NCBI RefSeq assembly: GCF_037081835.1 | Contig: NZ_CP146516.1 | Span: 310,001-374,000, forward strand | DNA: 64,000 bases | Reading direction: 5' to 3' | Origin: Spirobacillus cienkowskii | GTDB taxonomy: Bacteria > Bdellovibrionota_B > Oligoflexia > Silvanigrellales > Silvanigrellaceae | In this document: positions 43,601-51,151 of the stretch, piece by piece | How the letters are laid out: each line of letters begins with the position of its first letter | How positions within the stretch are numbered: the stretch's first letter is position 1 | The notes under the pieces: model-generated | Told to the model about the DNA's origin: nothing | What the model saw: only the letters and a program-made list of their open reading frames with translations | Database searches by the model: none | Translations under genes and position numbers: made by a program

Positions 43601-44898
43601 ATTTGGTAGGCAGTGTTTCGCAGGTTATTGATCTTGAGAGCAAAAAAATAGTTGAGCGCAATAGCAGCGAGCCATTTGGGTTATCGAGAGGAATACCCTT
43701 ACTCACCAATGCAGTGCTTGCCGATTACAAAGAGCAAGGCGCCCGCGCCGATGTTTCGTTATACAGCAATCCCAACAGCAATAAGAGAGCCAATTGGCAG
43801 GCAAAATCGTTTGAAGTGCTAGGCGATCATCCACAAGAATTGCAAGGGTTGCGTGGCACAGTGCAATACGCCCAAGGCAAGTTTTCAGCCGCAACGGGTA
43901 TGCATTCCATGGGGGTGAGAACGCTTGATAGTGCACGTGGTGTTTGGCTTTCTCCAGATTTATACATGGGTAGAAATTTAGAAGGTTTGGTAAAAAATCC
44001 ATTAGAAGCGAACGTGTATCAGTATGCGAATAATAATCCCATAGCCGCTCACGATCCGAGTGGTAAGGCTCGTGAATATGATTTAGGAATTTCAAATGAT
44101 TCTTCTTCGGGTTCTGGTAACGGCTATGGTTTAGGTATGGGAGGTTCTGGCTCTGATAGAAGCAATCCTGCAGGTCGGTTTGGTTTAGGTATAGACCGTT
44201 CTTCAGTAGGAACAGACCGAGGTGGTGATAGATCCCGCGACTCCGGGATTGACGTCGATCACGAAAGTCGAAGTGGTAGCAACGGCTACATGGGCGGCGG
44301 TGGCGGATTTAATTTTGGCTCAGCAATGAGAGGATTTAAAGACGCCCTCTATTCGCCAGCTATGGATAAGTGTTTAGGAATTGCTTTAGCAGGACTTGGT
44401 ACAGCCGGAGCAGGTTTGGCTATGGAGGCCGCATCGATTCCTCTTGCTCCCTATACTGTTGGAACGAGTGTTTACGTAGCTACGAGCGTCGCTTCGCCCT
44501 TGATTTACAGTGGCTCATTAACTGCTTTAGCTGGTATTGCGTGCATTGGTAATGTGTTGATGCGTGGCGATGGCAGTGGTGAGCCTCCTGCGAATTTGTC
44601 GCCGCCGGGGGCGGGGTCTCATGGTGCTTTTAGAAAGGCAAAGAGGGATTTAGGCATTCCGATGAGCAGGCAGCCTGATATAATTGAAAAAGTAGAAGAT
44701 ACTACTAATCCTGGAAAATATGTGAAGGATTATGTTTGGGGGAGATATGATTATGAGAATGGAGAGAGAAAATTTATACGTGAAAAAGTAATCCAGCATC
44801 ACAAATATGGCCATTATTTTGGAAAAGGAAACTCACAAAACCGAGGTCCGCATTATAATGGGATCAATGGTTTTGATAATAAACACTATGACTATTGA
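37666..44898 (+). CDS. SpvB/TcB-type RHS repeat toxin with variable C terminus
   Basis: This is a 2410-residue secreted RHS protein. The start ATG 37666 has TAGGAA before it and gives a Sec signal peptide; a 16-residue upstream extension lacks both. Order of parts: an SpvB N-terminal domain (PGKIG...TGALHYNVPI, about 30-120), FG-GAP/VCBS motifs (GDFNGNGRTDF about 485, DWNADGLPDI about 548), a TcB-like middle (RFLGYSLVRTQT about 768) and many YD/RHS repeats (YDSLGRI, YDAQGRL). The conserved RHS core is about 2083-2135 (RTLDSARGVWLSP...NNPIAAHDPSG). After DPSG comes a new region: Gly/Ser linker, hydrophobic stretch (about 2225-2300) and toxin-like domain (about 2320-2410). The RHS part forms a cage that encloses the C-terminal toxin. 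Confidence 0.88.
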   Translation: MLNFKLKIKSLLILFTTLFYFSETLAAVFNSPVINRPKAPGKIGSRELDWIATDTGALHYNVPILVPNLRQLNIDLAVKYTPQNSYSEVGPFWGLNIPKIILDTKRGNTKTISSQTCFSSLADNLYVNGLRMIPVANGKWVSNLNSARDVLQCAENGFVYYNSSGEIFYYGSTFESQVASPNGEAIEWYLSRRATFQGNQIIEYTYQRPVVPSAEIGIKFNLRRKSQPDKMDFISKPLLVSIAADDVKVLLNYEKSVFYNPHFNGGFPQVVGGRVKNIVVQKNSQQLRNYKFRYESQNDTPFPRLRAVQEFGADDSTSHPETVFSYRVENFAFKDNFESANQVTTKEFPAVSHIRYADIEGTGKTQAIMQDYGAYSTFDIKSFEPTSVFPKDGSRGKLILQSEKKLHAPYMRITVDNTTFIDFSGSGLSDLVMFHENLKTSPSVILNTRTTDDRGRLSFNKIAEFADKDFKLARCMYKKDQVLFGDFNGNGRTDFVCIREGYIKFLFNNGLVEKGVDAKGNHRYDIDAEYLGFELTTSNIANDSYSVVDWNADGLPDILELTSSRFVLYLNNGRLANGERSGRLFERVDLGEYPYDIGRVKMPKLTIGDFTGTGLPSINLLTRKFLINNGLGKPMTGVRIGPVLYTADLTSVVQLTGDGKQQIISTIIGGSVTLIEFPIRSFPNLLHSVATSDGRFLSFNYTSSVLENNEAIHYDLDEEVKNIEKNSPVMPVVIPLLKQTGLSDGFNPTRMWRYSYRVPYFDRAQKRFLGYSLVRTQTVGDETQLGTLTEKRFLSGFRLPEMSIYQRVEDTRLSSERTAFSQGEPMECLQPQSSGVVPLWCNDLSGHQYYTRVGAAADGTAFATGLFNTTEKYSTSHSTVLLSFLNPSEYASGASFNQQSQLGQILEDSKQTTVSGQTFLRNNTISKLEKYFYDPYGRLTTKISSNEPVLNNDNLVTNLTYFCPLSHPENPKIYCDNIETTQTSSSQGSVKPTTQKIIYDYSRGLPLEEWSSNQKGELVLQATAHYDNFARINYLKYANGQSSTMFWDTNTVNLKSILDQDGLEIQVEYDAFGQITEVKNSRGSIHKYTYDSLGRILSSAKNLGGQAPLQVSDSSQSLWEIFINWLKRAFGFEDSNSQFKETDLDSFDSNNVVTVEKYEYSFPSVNLLVGNSIDEEVRNWNHFDATLTTTYKPEVYNETTIGKIQNSLIKPGFVSIYKRNNANEELTLVSKTWLSGVDEPLFTASRVNNNRFIVTNKSNINSLGKVYKDYLNSEMSLDSVLKNELPNFDSFKLKAVNKFYSDGSIFTQEFDTGSVLKVIQGVDFEETISPEGRRSRKILNLLGQISEKQLGLDSNGNVTKDTLITNVFYDALGRIFKVTNNDGLDAQQSFAANNQVDYQINNALGVSRFFYDNYGRMVQSVLCPVGTNVDSCNILNAAILNKTYSFNEIGKLTSEEHLRFERENGTHSKELVTFTYGSINKNNRKQDIGLPISVSVLSQTELGTSESIKKYAYNRDGIVSSEDLELFLKQPQKLDNTTFAMQSVGVYQLERINDLSGNLVQLRTRGGFTRNVISNLKDNYFTGYLAHYEPGTSLAKTIKFLKEGVELSTPLQNVNYDSQGYNNKIDLENNLQLLSCWHKRKEVPLSFWAGQSSFAPSEICDQNNDNSSNALVHTRWQYDNDLNPVASLHNSNSEFSDPSLSASSLFTYDAQGRLASTRGVGDDGTSWGSIHYEYSVGGKINKVTRSGHIIKNRISQNSNSLTDTYSYSQTGQLGVLQNVLSTDGFETAKQEFSSDAIGFRKFGVSPTLAVLTPTSINNLTGHKETNKETYYSSWKNRNEIPMQKYVWNGRGQLAGVFAASLPSDDKKPLITHELLNYRMSDESGGQLAEFDGVAFEADGAENVTQNSNKNNYVHPTKLARFVSVGSGISFERDELHINIDLGSFATLRLITRYPTLNASSPETLTTSSMQSRKELVVKDLVGSVSQVIDLESKKIVERNSSEPFGLSRGIPLLTNAVLADYKEQGARADVSLYSNPNSNKRANWQAKSFEVLGDHPQELQGLRGTVQYAQGKFSAATGMHSMGVRTLDSARGVWLSPDLYMGRNLEGLVKNPLEANVYQYANNNPIAAHDPSGKAREYDLGISNDSSSGSGNGYGLGMGGSGSDRSNPAGRFGLGIDRSSVGTDRGGDRSRDSGIDVDHESRSGSNGYMGGGGGFNFGSAMRGFKDALYSPAMDKCLGIALAGLGTAGAGLAMEAASIPLAPYTVGTSVYVATSVASPLIYSGSLTALAGIACIGNVLMRGDGSGEPPANLSPPGAGSHGAFRKAKRDLGIPMSRQPDIIEKVEDTTNPGKYVKDYVWGRYDYENGERKFIREKVIQHHKYGHYFGKGNSQNRGPHYNGINGFDNKHYDY
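44620..44898 (+). other. C-terminal toxin-like domain of the RHS protein
   Basis: The last ~93 residues begin AFRKAKRDLGIPMSRQPD and end with a His-rich segment (IQHHKYGHYFGK, then GPHYNG). I have the impression of a recurring polymorphic-toxin C terminus with conserved histidines typical of metal-dependent or His-catalysed nucleases. I cannot name the family with certainty. It follows the RHS core cleavage region and is the expected lethal module. Confidence 0.5.
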
Positions 44899-45028
44899 AA
44901 AAGAAAAAATATTCTTTAGTTAAAAACTCATTAATCATTACAGATATTTCATTATTATGAGCCCAGAACCACAAATGCCCAGGGTTTCTAATTAATGATA
45001 AAGGTTATTCTGATTATTAGGAGATTTT

Positions 45029-45784
45029 ATGATAAAAGTCTTTAAGTATAAATTTGAAAGCGAAGAATACAGAAGAGATATAAACTGTCCTTTTTATGAT
45101 TCTCAATATGCTAAAAAATCCCAAGATAATTTTTTGAATGATCCTCATGTTATATTGATATATAAAGAATTTGAATATTGCTTAGAAGAAAATTTAATTG
45201 AAATATATAAAGAAATATTGCAAAAAATAAAAAATATTTTTAATCCATCTGATAATTTTTATTTATTTGAAAGCATGGGCTATGATCAAGAAACACGTTT
45301 GACAAACTATTTTAGGTTGTGGAATGAATTAAAAAGAAGGGGTAAAGATTTGTCTTTTCTTTCTAAAACAAAGTGTTCCGACGAAATTAAGTACAAATAT
45401 GACAATGGTGTAGGTTACAAAGCTATTTGTCAATTTCAATGGCAAAATATAGAAGATTATTTTATTTATATAATAAAATCTGGATGGCTTTATCGCGCAA
45501 GTTTTTTCTACTCTAGAAGAAATTTTGATTTGAACGTCGAATTAAGATACTTACTAGAAAAATATGATAAAAAAAATACATTAGATTCATTATCTATAAT
45601 GTATACAGATTCATTAACTTTGTTACACTATTATATGAACTATTTTTTTGAAAATGATGATTTGTATTTTATAGTTCATGGTGACCATCATATTCGAAGC
45701 TTCGGCATCAACATAATAGGCAATAAAAAGATGATAGATGAAATGTATGAAAAGGTATTAAAATGTTTTGAAAATGAAAAATAG
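45029..45784 (+). CDS. Probable immunity protein for the RHS toxin
   Basis: This 251-residue soluble protein has no recognised family and is strongly AT-rich in codon use compared with the RHS core. It starts 130 bases after the toxin gene with TTAGGAGA before ATG 45029. Composition is acidic and aromatic (many Tyr, Phe, Asp, Glu), as is common for immunity proteins. It lies exactly between the toxin tip and the displaced core copy. The assignment rests on position alone. Confidence 0.55.
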   Translation: MIKVFKYKFESEEYRRDINCPFYDSQYAKKSQDNFLNDPHVILIYKEFEYCLEENLIEIYKEILQKIKNIFNPSDNFYLFESMGYDQETRLTNYFRLWNELKRRGKDLSFLSKTKCSDEIKYKYDNGVGYKAICQFQWQNIEDYFIYIIKSGWLYRASFFYSRRNFDLNVELRYLLEKYDKKNTLDSLSIMYTDSLTLLHYYMNYFFENDDLYFIVHGDHHIRSFGINIIGNKKMIDEMYEKVLKCFENEK

Positions 45785-45826
45785 TTTGTAACGTTAATTT
45801 TTTATTCCACTGGAAATAAAATTTAA

Positions 45827-46356
45827 AAAATAATTATGTTCACCCCACCAAACTTGCAAGGTTTGTATCGGTAGGAAGCGGCATCTCATTTGAACGCGAT
45901 GAATTGCATATCAACATCGATTTGGGTTCATTTGCAACCTTAAGATTAATTACCCGTTACCCCACATTAAATGCCAGCAGCCCAGAAACATTAACAACCA
46001 GTTCAATGCAAAGCCGTAAAGAGCTAGTGGTGAAAGATTTGGTTGGCAGTGTTTCGCAGGTTATTGATTTAGAGAGCAAAAAAATAGTTGAGCGCAATAG
46101 CAGCGAACCATTTGGGTTATCGAGAGGGATCCTCTTACTCACCAACGCAGTGCTTGCCGATTACAAGGCGCAAGGCGCCCGTGCTGATGTTTCGTTATAC
46201 AGCAATCCCAACAGTAATAGGCGCGAAAATTGACAAGCGAAATCGTTTGAAGTGTTAGGTGATCATCCACAAGAATTGCAAGGTTTGCGTGGCACAGTGC
46301 AATACGCTCAAGGCAAGTTTTCAGCCGCAACGGGTATGCATTCCATGGGGGTGAGA
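45827..46356 (+). pseudogene. Displaced copy of the RHS core (orphan tail, toxin lost)
   Basis: These 530 bases align without net gaps to 43391-43920 in the RHS gene (offset 2436) with only scattered substitutions. They code for about residues 1908-2085 of the toxin. A TGG codon of the intact gene (Trp in NWQAKSF) is TGA here (46231-46233), and there is no start signal. The copy ends just before the RTLDSARG core and is joined to a fragment of the Rpn gene. It is a former orphan RHS cassette that could have supplied alternative toxin tips by recombination. Confidence 0.88.
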
Positions 46357-46361
46357 AGTGT

Positions 46362-46510
46362 TTACGCCGTATCTAGCTCAGTGACATAATCGTGTTCAAA
46401 CTTACGTTTGGCGTCGTAACGTGTGCGAATACCCGAATCGAGACTCATGTTTTGAGTTAATTCATTTACAAAACATCTTCTTTGCTTAGTTGCTTTAAAA
46501 AGCGCAACTA
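46362..46510 (-). pseudogene. Fragment duplicated from the adjacent Rpn-type gene
   Basis: This stretch matches 46680-46860 inside the neighbouring Rpn gene, in the same orientation, with scattered changes and a deletion of about 40 bases in the middle (after ACTCATGTTTT). Shared landmarks are GACATAATCGTGTTCAAACT and CTTTAAAAAGCGCAAC. It abuts the RHS-core copy on its left, so the junction at about 46357-46362 marks a recombination event. Confidence 0.85.
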
Positions 46511-46511
46511 T

Positions 46512-47402
46512 TTATTTTAAATTTAACTCGTTTTTCAAACTTTTAATTTCACTGAGAGATAGGCCAGAAGCTTTTTGAATAATCTCTATAGAGACCCCTG
46601 CTAAAAGAAGATTTTTTACCATATTAATTTTTTCTTTTTTAACCCCTCGCTCTTCACCAATAACAATGCCTTCATCTTTCGCCGTATCCAGACCCGTGAC
46701 ATAATCGTGTTCAAACTTGCGTTTGGCGTCGTAACGGGCGCGAACACCCGAATCGAGACTCATGTTTTCGAGTTGTTTGTATGCTTTGGTAATTGCAGGA
46801 ATGTTCATTTGCAAAACCTCTTCTTTGCTTGGTTGCTTTAAAAAGCGCAACCATTTTTCTAGGGTATTATAGTTACCCGAAGGGAGTTTTGCTAGATCTA
46901 AATAATGAATAGAAAATAAATCAGTAAGTTGCACTTTATTCTCGGCATCCATTAACACAGCCTCGGTGTGATAGTGTTTGCTGTGTTTAAACAAGCTAAA
47001 ATTTAACACATGAATGGCAATCGTTTTTTTAAGGGTATCGTAGTTTTCGCCTTGTTTTAATTGGGAGTAATATACTTTACTCCAATAATACAAACTTCTT
47101 TTAATATAATGGCCATGATTTTGCATTTGCATTTCGATGTTAATGAGATCGCCATCGGCAAGTTTTGCTAAGACATCGAGCCTAATTGCTTTATCGTCTT
47201 CGGCTTCTTTGTTGAGCTCTGGGTTAATAAACGTGACGTCCACAATGGCTTTGCTTTGCTCTAAGTTTAAAACACTATTTACAAAACTCATAAAAATTTC
47301 GGGGTCACTACCAAATAGCATTTTAAAAACAAAATCATACTTGGGATCAACGAGTTCTATGTTATTCACAAAAAATCCTTCTTTGCGTTTCAAAAACTTC
47401 AT
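46512..47402 (-). CDS. Rpn-family PD-(D/E)XK nuclease / transposase-like protein
   Basis: This is a 296-residue protein of the Rpn (recombination-promoting nuclease) / PD-(D/E)XK transposase family. N-terminal features are DPKYDFVFKMLFGSD near 18-32, then RLDVLAKLADGDLINIEMQ near 75-93, where the Asp and the E-x-Q pair of the nuclease core lie, and a conserved RSLYYWSKVY stretch. The C-terminal part is variable and ends in a short helix-turn region typical of the family. Proteins of this kind promote RecA-independent recombination in E. coli. It flanks a duplicated RHS cassette and its own fragment, which fits a recombination-prone site. Confidence 0.85.
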   Translation of the reverse strand: MKFLKRKEGFFVNNIELVDPKYDFVFKMLFGSDPEIFMSFVNSVLNLEQSKAIVDVTFINPELNKEAEDDKAIRLDVLAKLADGDLINIEMQMQNHGHYIKRSLYYWSKVYYSQLKQGENYDTLKKTIAIHVLNFSLFKHSKHYHTEAVLMDAENKVQLTDLFSIHYLDLAKLPSGNYNTLEKWLRFLKQPSKEEVLQMNIPAITKAYKQLENMSLDSGVRARYDAKRKFEHDYVTGLDTAKDEGIVIGEERGVKKEKINMVKNLLLAGVSIEIIQKASGLSLSEIKSLKNELNLK

Positions 47403-48126
47403 GTCTTTGAAAGAAAGTTTTTTTTAACAAAAATTTAAAATAAAAAAAGAGGGAAAAGTTTGTGTTTAAAAATTTTTTGGGAGTGTTTTAAAATTGAGCA
47501 GTGGGTTGCAAACTAGGTTTTTAGCAATTTTAATATTTTAATCATCAAGATAATCAGATTTTAGTTTGATAATTTTATTGTATAATAAGTTTTTCAAAAA
47601 AATTTCTTTTTATTATAAAGAAAAGATTTTTTTCGGCGAAGCAAACTTCCTTGAGAAGATCGATATTATTTTCATATAAATTTAATGAAAATATGCTAAT
47701 AATATAATCAATTTATTTATTTAATGAAAATATTTTTTTATGAAATAAATAAATTGCGATGGAAGATGCCTTGTTAAGGGCTGACTTTAAGCTTCCTTCA
47801 TTGTTTAAAACAAATAAAATCTCTCCACCAGAAAAAATGTTATTATTTATAACCCTTAGTTATATTTTGTATTCTACAATAATTAGATTTATTATGTTAT
47901 TTAAATGAAAAATTAAAAATATTTTTTTAAATTATACGAATTTTTTGTAAAAATTTAAATATATAAATTTTATGATTATTGGCGATTTTTTTGTTAAATA
48001 TAATAAAATTATCTATTAATTTTAAAATTTTTTATAAAATTTGACATAAATTTATTATTATGTAAAGTGTATGAGTTATTTTTTGAAAAATAAAATAACA
48101 GCGGCTATTATTTCAAGGGGTTGCTA
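47403..48126. other. Very AT-rich intergenic region
   Basis: This stretch of about 720 bases carries no convincing gene. A 49-codon frame at 47759-47908 (MEDALLRADFKLPSLFKTN...) lacks a ribosome binding site. Its later part vaguely resembles the C terminus of IS4-type transposases (ISPPEKMLLF), so it may be an old insertion-sequence remnant. The leader of the FkbM gene lies at the right end. Confidence 0.4.
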
Positions 48127-48975
48127 ATGCAAAATTACATAAAAAATAATAATTTTTTAACTAAAATTTTAAGTCATAGAGTTGGTAGAAAAATTGTTCA
48201 TAAAGTTACTAACAAAAGGTTTGTATTAAAGAAAGTAAACACTTTTAACTTGCTGCTTGATCTCAAAGATGGTTCTGGAGTTTCAAAATATATTTTAAAA
48301 CATGGTAACTACGATCCATTTGCGTCTAATTTTGTAAAACAATTCATTAAATCTCATTCAACAGTTATCGATATAGGCGCTAATATTGGCTATTGGAGTA
48401 ACTTATTGGCAAGTTTTGATTCTACAATTAAAGTTTTAGCATTTGAACCAGAACCTTTTAATTTTAAACTACTACAAGAAAATACCAAATTAAATGCAAA
48501 TTGTAATAGAGTTCAGTTAATTTCTAAAGCTCTTTCTAATTCTAAAGGTAATTTTAACTTATACTTGAGCGATAATAATGCAGGTGATCACAGGTTATAT
48601 GATTCTTTAGAAAATAGAAATTTTGTCTCTGTTGAAACTGTAGTTGGAGATGATGAAATTAATGTCAATAATATTTCTTTTATTAAAATTGATGTTCAGG
48701 GTTTTGAGTATAAAGTTTTATCTGGAATGAAAAACTTAATAAGTAAAAATAACGATTTATCAATTCTTTCTGAATTTTGGCCTTATGGTATGAAAATGGC
48801 AGGGGATGATCCCGTCGAATTTTTAAAAATGATGTTTAGTTTTAATTTTAAATTCTATGCACTTTTAGAAGATTCTCAAGAAATATTTAAAATAAATATA
48901 GAAAAAGCGTTAGAATTAACTCCAGATAAAAAACATATTGATATTTTATTTTCAAAAAGAGAAATAAAGTTATAA
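48127..48975 (+). CDS. FkbM-family methyltransferase
   Basis: This 282-residue class I methyltransferase is of the FkbM type, which O-methylates sugars or polyketides. Motif I is VIDIGANIGYWS (about 83-94), the acidic position is in LAFEPEPFN (about 108), and the family-specific IKIDVQGFEYKVLSGM lies near 195. The ATG 48127 follows AAGGGG; a TTG two codons earlier is less likely. It has no neighbouring glycan genes, so the acceptor is unknown. Confidence 0.85.
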   Translation: MQNYIKNNNFLTKILSHRVGRKIVHKVTNKRFVLKKVNTFNLLLDLKDGSGVSKYILKHGNYDPFASNFVKQFIKSHSTVIDIGANIGYWSNLLASFDSTIKVLAFEPEPFNFKLLQENTKLNANCNRVQLISKALSNSKGNFNLYLSDNNAGDHRLYDSLENRNFVSVETVVGDDEINVNNISFIKIDVQGFEYKVLSGMKNLISKNNDLSILSEFWPYGMKMAGDDPVEFLKMMFSFNFKFYALLEDSQEIFKINIEKALELTPDKKHIDILFSKREIKL

Positions 48976-49034
48976 ATAAAAATAAATTTATTTAATGCGG
49001 TATAGTCTAGTTTTTTGCAACAAACTCAAACGCT

Positions 49035-50141
49035 CTAATACTTAGAAAAAGGGTGCTCTGTAAAACCTAAATTATTATCTTGAAGTAACGCTTGCAAGCC
49101 AATCATTGTTGCATTGTCTGAGCATAGCGAAGGTGGAGCAAAAATAACATCTTTTTTGATTTGAGAAAAAATTTGTCGAAATTTTTTGTTTTGTGCAACA
49201 CCTCCAGCAACAAGTACTGTTTTAATATCAGGATAATCGTTAATCGCATTTAAAACTCTATCGTACAATTGATGAAGTGCTGCATGTTGAAACGCAAAAG
49301 CAATATCTTCTTTTGTGTGTTGCGGTAGGTCTTTTCCTGTTATTTTTCCTTTTTTGATTCCTGTTTCTTTACGGATTACTTCCATTACTGCAGTTTTGAG
49401 TCCACTATAAGTAAAGTTGTAGCGATTATCTTTATTTGCTGGTTTTGCAGGAAACGCAAAGCTTTGTTGAACGGCTGTTTTGCGAGTTGTAACATTGTGG
49501 GCAAGAGTTTCGATTAAAGGACCGCCAGGGTAACTAAGACCTAAAAGCTTTGCGACCTTATCAAACGCTTCGCCACAGGCATCATCTAAACTTTTACCAA
49601 GCAAAATTCGCTCTGTTGTAGAGTGTAACAAACTTAAATGACAATGTCCGCCACTCACTGTAAGGGCAAGGGCAGGATATTCTATGTTACGCACTGGTAT
49701 CCAAGTATCCAAATCGTTTTTAGGAGAAAATTTTTCAATCAGTAATGCAGGAGCTAAATGAGCATCAACATGATTTACAGAAATAAGTGGTACAGAAAGC
49801 GAAGACGCCAAACCTCTCGCAAACAAAACACCCACCATCAAAGCTCCAATTAATCCAGGTCCCATTGTCACCGCAAGTGCATCAATGTCAGTAATATTAA
49901 TTTTAGCTTGAGAGAGTGCTGTTTGTGTGATGTCGTAAATTTTAGAAAGATGATCGCGTGCAGCCACTTCTGGCACCACTCCTCCAAAAGGTGCGTGACT
50001 TTCGTTTTGTGATTCAACAACATGTGCATAAATATTAATAGAATTTAGTGTTCCATTATTGGTTGTTTTAGAACTTAAAATAGAAACAGCTGTTTCGTCG
50101 CATGAGGTTTCAATTGCAAGAATAATTTTTGATTTTATCAT
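49035..50141 (-). CDS. tsaD: tRNA threonylcarbamoyladenosine transferase TsaD
   Basis: TsaD, with TsaB and TsaE, transfers the threonylcarbamoyl group to A37 of ANN-decoding tRNAs. The 368-residue protein shows ILAIETSCDETAVSI at the start, the metal-binding NHVDAHLAP, LTVSGGHCHL, and the C-terminal VAGGVAQN and CSDNATMI motifs. His-x-Asp-Ala-His replaces the usual His-x-x-Ala-His only in its middle residues. It follows the TPR lipoprotein gene by nine bases and is probably cotranscribed with it. Confidence 0.95.
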   Translation of the reverse strand: MIKSKIILAIETSCDETAVSILSSKTTNNGTLNSINIYAHVVESQNESHAPFGGVVPEVAARDHLSKIYDITQTALSQAKINITDIDALAVTMGPGLIGALMVGVLFARGLASSLSVPLISVNHVDAHLAPALLIEKFSPKNDLDTWIPVRNIEYPALALTVSGGHCHLSLLHSTTERILLGKSLDDACGEAFDKVAKLLGLSYPGGPLIETLAHNVTTRKTAVQQSFAFPAKPANKDNRYNFTYSGLKTAVMEVIRKETGIKKGKITGKDLPQHTKEDIAFAFQHAALHQLYDRVLNAINDYPDIKTVLVAGGVAQNKKFRQIFSQIKKDVIFAPPSLCSDNATMIGLQALLQDNNLGFTEHPFSKY

Positions 50142-50150
50142 GTTAATTTA

Positions 50151-51008
50151 TCAATCTTCTAAGTTTACAGACATTTGTGCAGTCATTTTGGAAAGATTAT
50201 TTGTAGCCTTTGTTTTATACGCTGGAAGTGTGCAATACTTTTCGCATTCTTGATAATAAGATTTGGCAACTTCAAAGTTTTTAAGATTATTAAAAAAGTT
50301 TCCTGCCAAAAATAATGCTTTTGAATAATATTCTCCTTTTGGAAATAAATCAATATAATTTAAAATATCAAGTGCAGCTCCTCGATAATCATTAAGTTTT
50401 AATTTTGCTTCTGCTCTATATTCTATGGAAATTTGTAACATATCTTCACTGGCGTCTGTAGAATTTAAAACCGCATTGCAAGTTTCTATGGTTTGTTTAA
50501 ATTCATTTTTTGCAAATGTGTTTTTTAAACTTGTTTTGATTTTATCTAAAGACTGTAGTTTAGCAGGTAATTTACTTGTACGAAATGCAGCTACTTTTGC
50601 ATTAGATGCAAGTTCAACTCTGGCTAATTTTCTTTGAATTTCAATAAGTGAATTTGCATGATTATCTTGCGAAATAATATTTTTTTCTTTTTCTTGACCA
50701 GAGGCTTCTTTTTGAATTGTGACAACTTTTTTATTAAGTGTATCAATATCACCTTGCATAATTAAAATTTGTGAATGAAGATTTTCAACATCATTGCGCG
50801 AAGAAATCGCTGTTTGTGTTGTGTTTGTAATTTGTTGTTCTCTTTTCGTGATGCGATCTTGCAACTGATTGATTTGGTCTTGAACTTGCCCTAGCGAAGA
50901 TTGCAGTTGATCTTGGCGTTGAGATGTCATGCAACCTTGTAATAAAAAGCTGGATGAAAATGTGAGTATTAAACACTTTTCATAAAAAGATAAAAATTTT
51001 AATTTCAT
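50151..51008 (-). CDS. Coiled-coil/TPR lipoprotein, CpoB(YbgF)-like
   Basis: This 285-residue predicted lipoprotein has lipobox LLQGC (about residue 26). A long coiled coil follows (about 30-130, Gln/Asp/Lys-rich heptads beginning QDQLQSSLGQVQDQINQL). The C-terminal half has TPR-like helices (YRAEAKLKLNDYRGAALDIL and ALFLAGNFFNNLKNFEVAKS). This coiled coil + TPR plan is that of CpoB/YbgF, which coordinates cell-envelope constriction with Tol-Pal, or of BamD-like lipoproteins. No tol-pal genes are adjacent; tsaD follows directly. Confidence 0.65.
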   Translation of the reverse strand: MKLKFLSFYEKCLILTFSSSFLLQGCMTSQRQDQLQSSLGQVQDQINQLQDRITKREQQITNTTQTAISSRNDVENLHSQILIMQGDIDTLNKKVVTIQKEASGQEKEKNIISQDNHANSLIEIQRKLARVELASNAKVAAFRTSKLPAKLQSLDKIKTSLKNTFAKNEFKQTIETCNAVLNSTDASEDMLQISIEYRAEAKLKLNDYRGAALDILNYIDLFPKGEYYSKALFLAGNFFNNLKNFEVAKSYYQECEKYCTLPAYKTKATNNLSKMTAQMSVNLED

Positions 51009-51151
51009 AAATTAGCTACTCCAGAATTCTTTTTTGTTTGATCTCATGCTTAATATACTAATTATTAAATAATTGTTGCAATTATTTTGAAGAAAAAGCA
51101 ACAACCGTTTATTATAATATGATATATCTTACTTTTAATTGAGTGCAAACA

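Noticed and set aside
45904-46233. 109-codon frame that could be read as a gene of its own
   Set aside because: It is the duplicated RHS core segment ending at a TGA that replaces a Trp codon; it has no start signal and is treated as a pseudogene.
47759-47908. 49-codon frame with a faint likeness to an IS4-type transposase end
   Set aside because: No ribosome binding site, no inverted repeats and only a weak resemblance in about 20 residues; kept only as a remark on the intergenic region.
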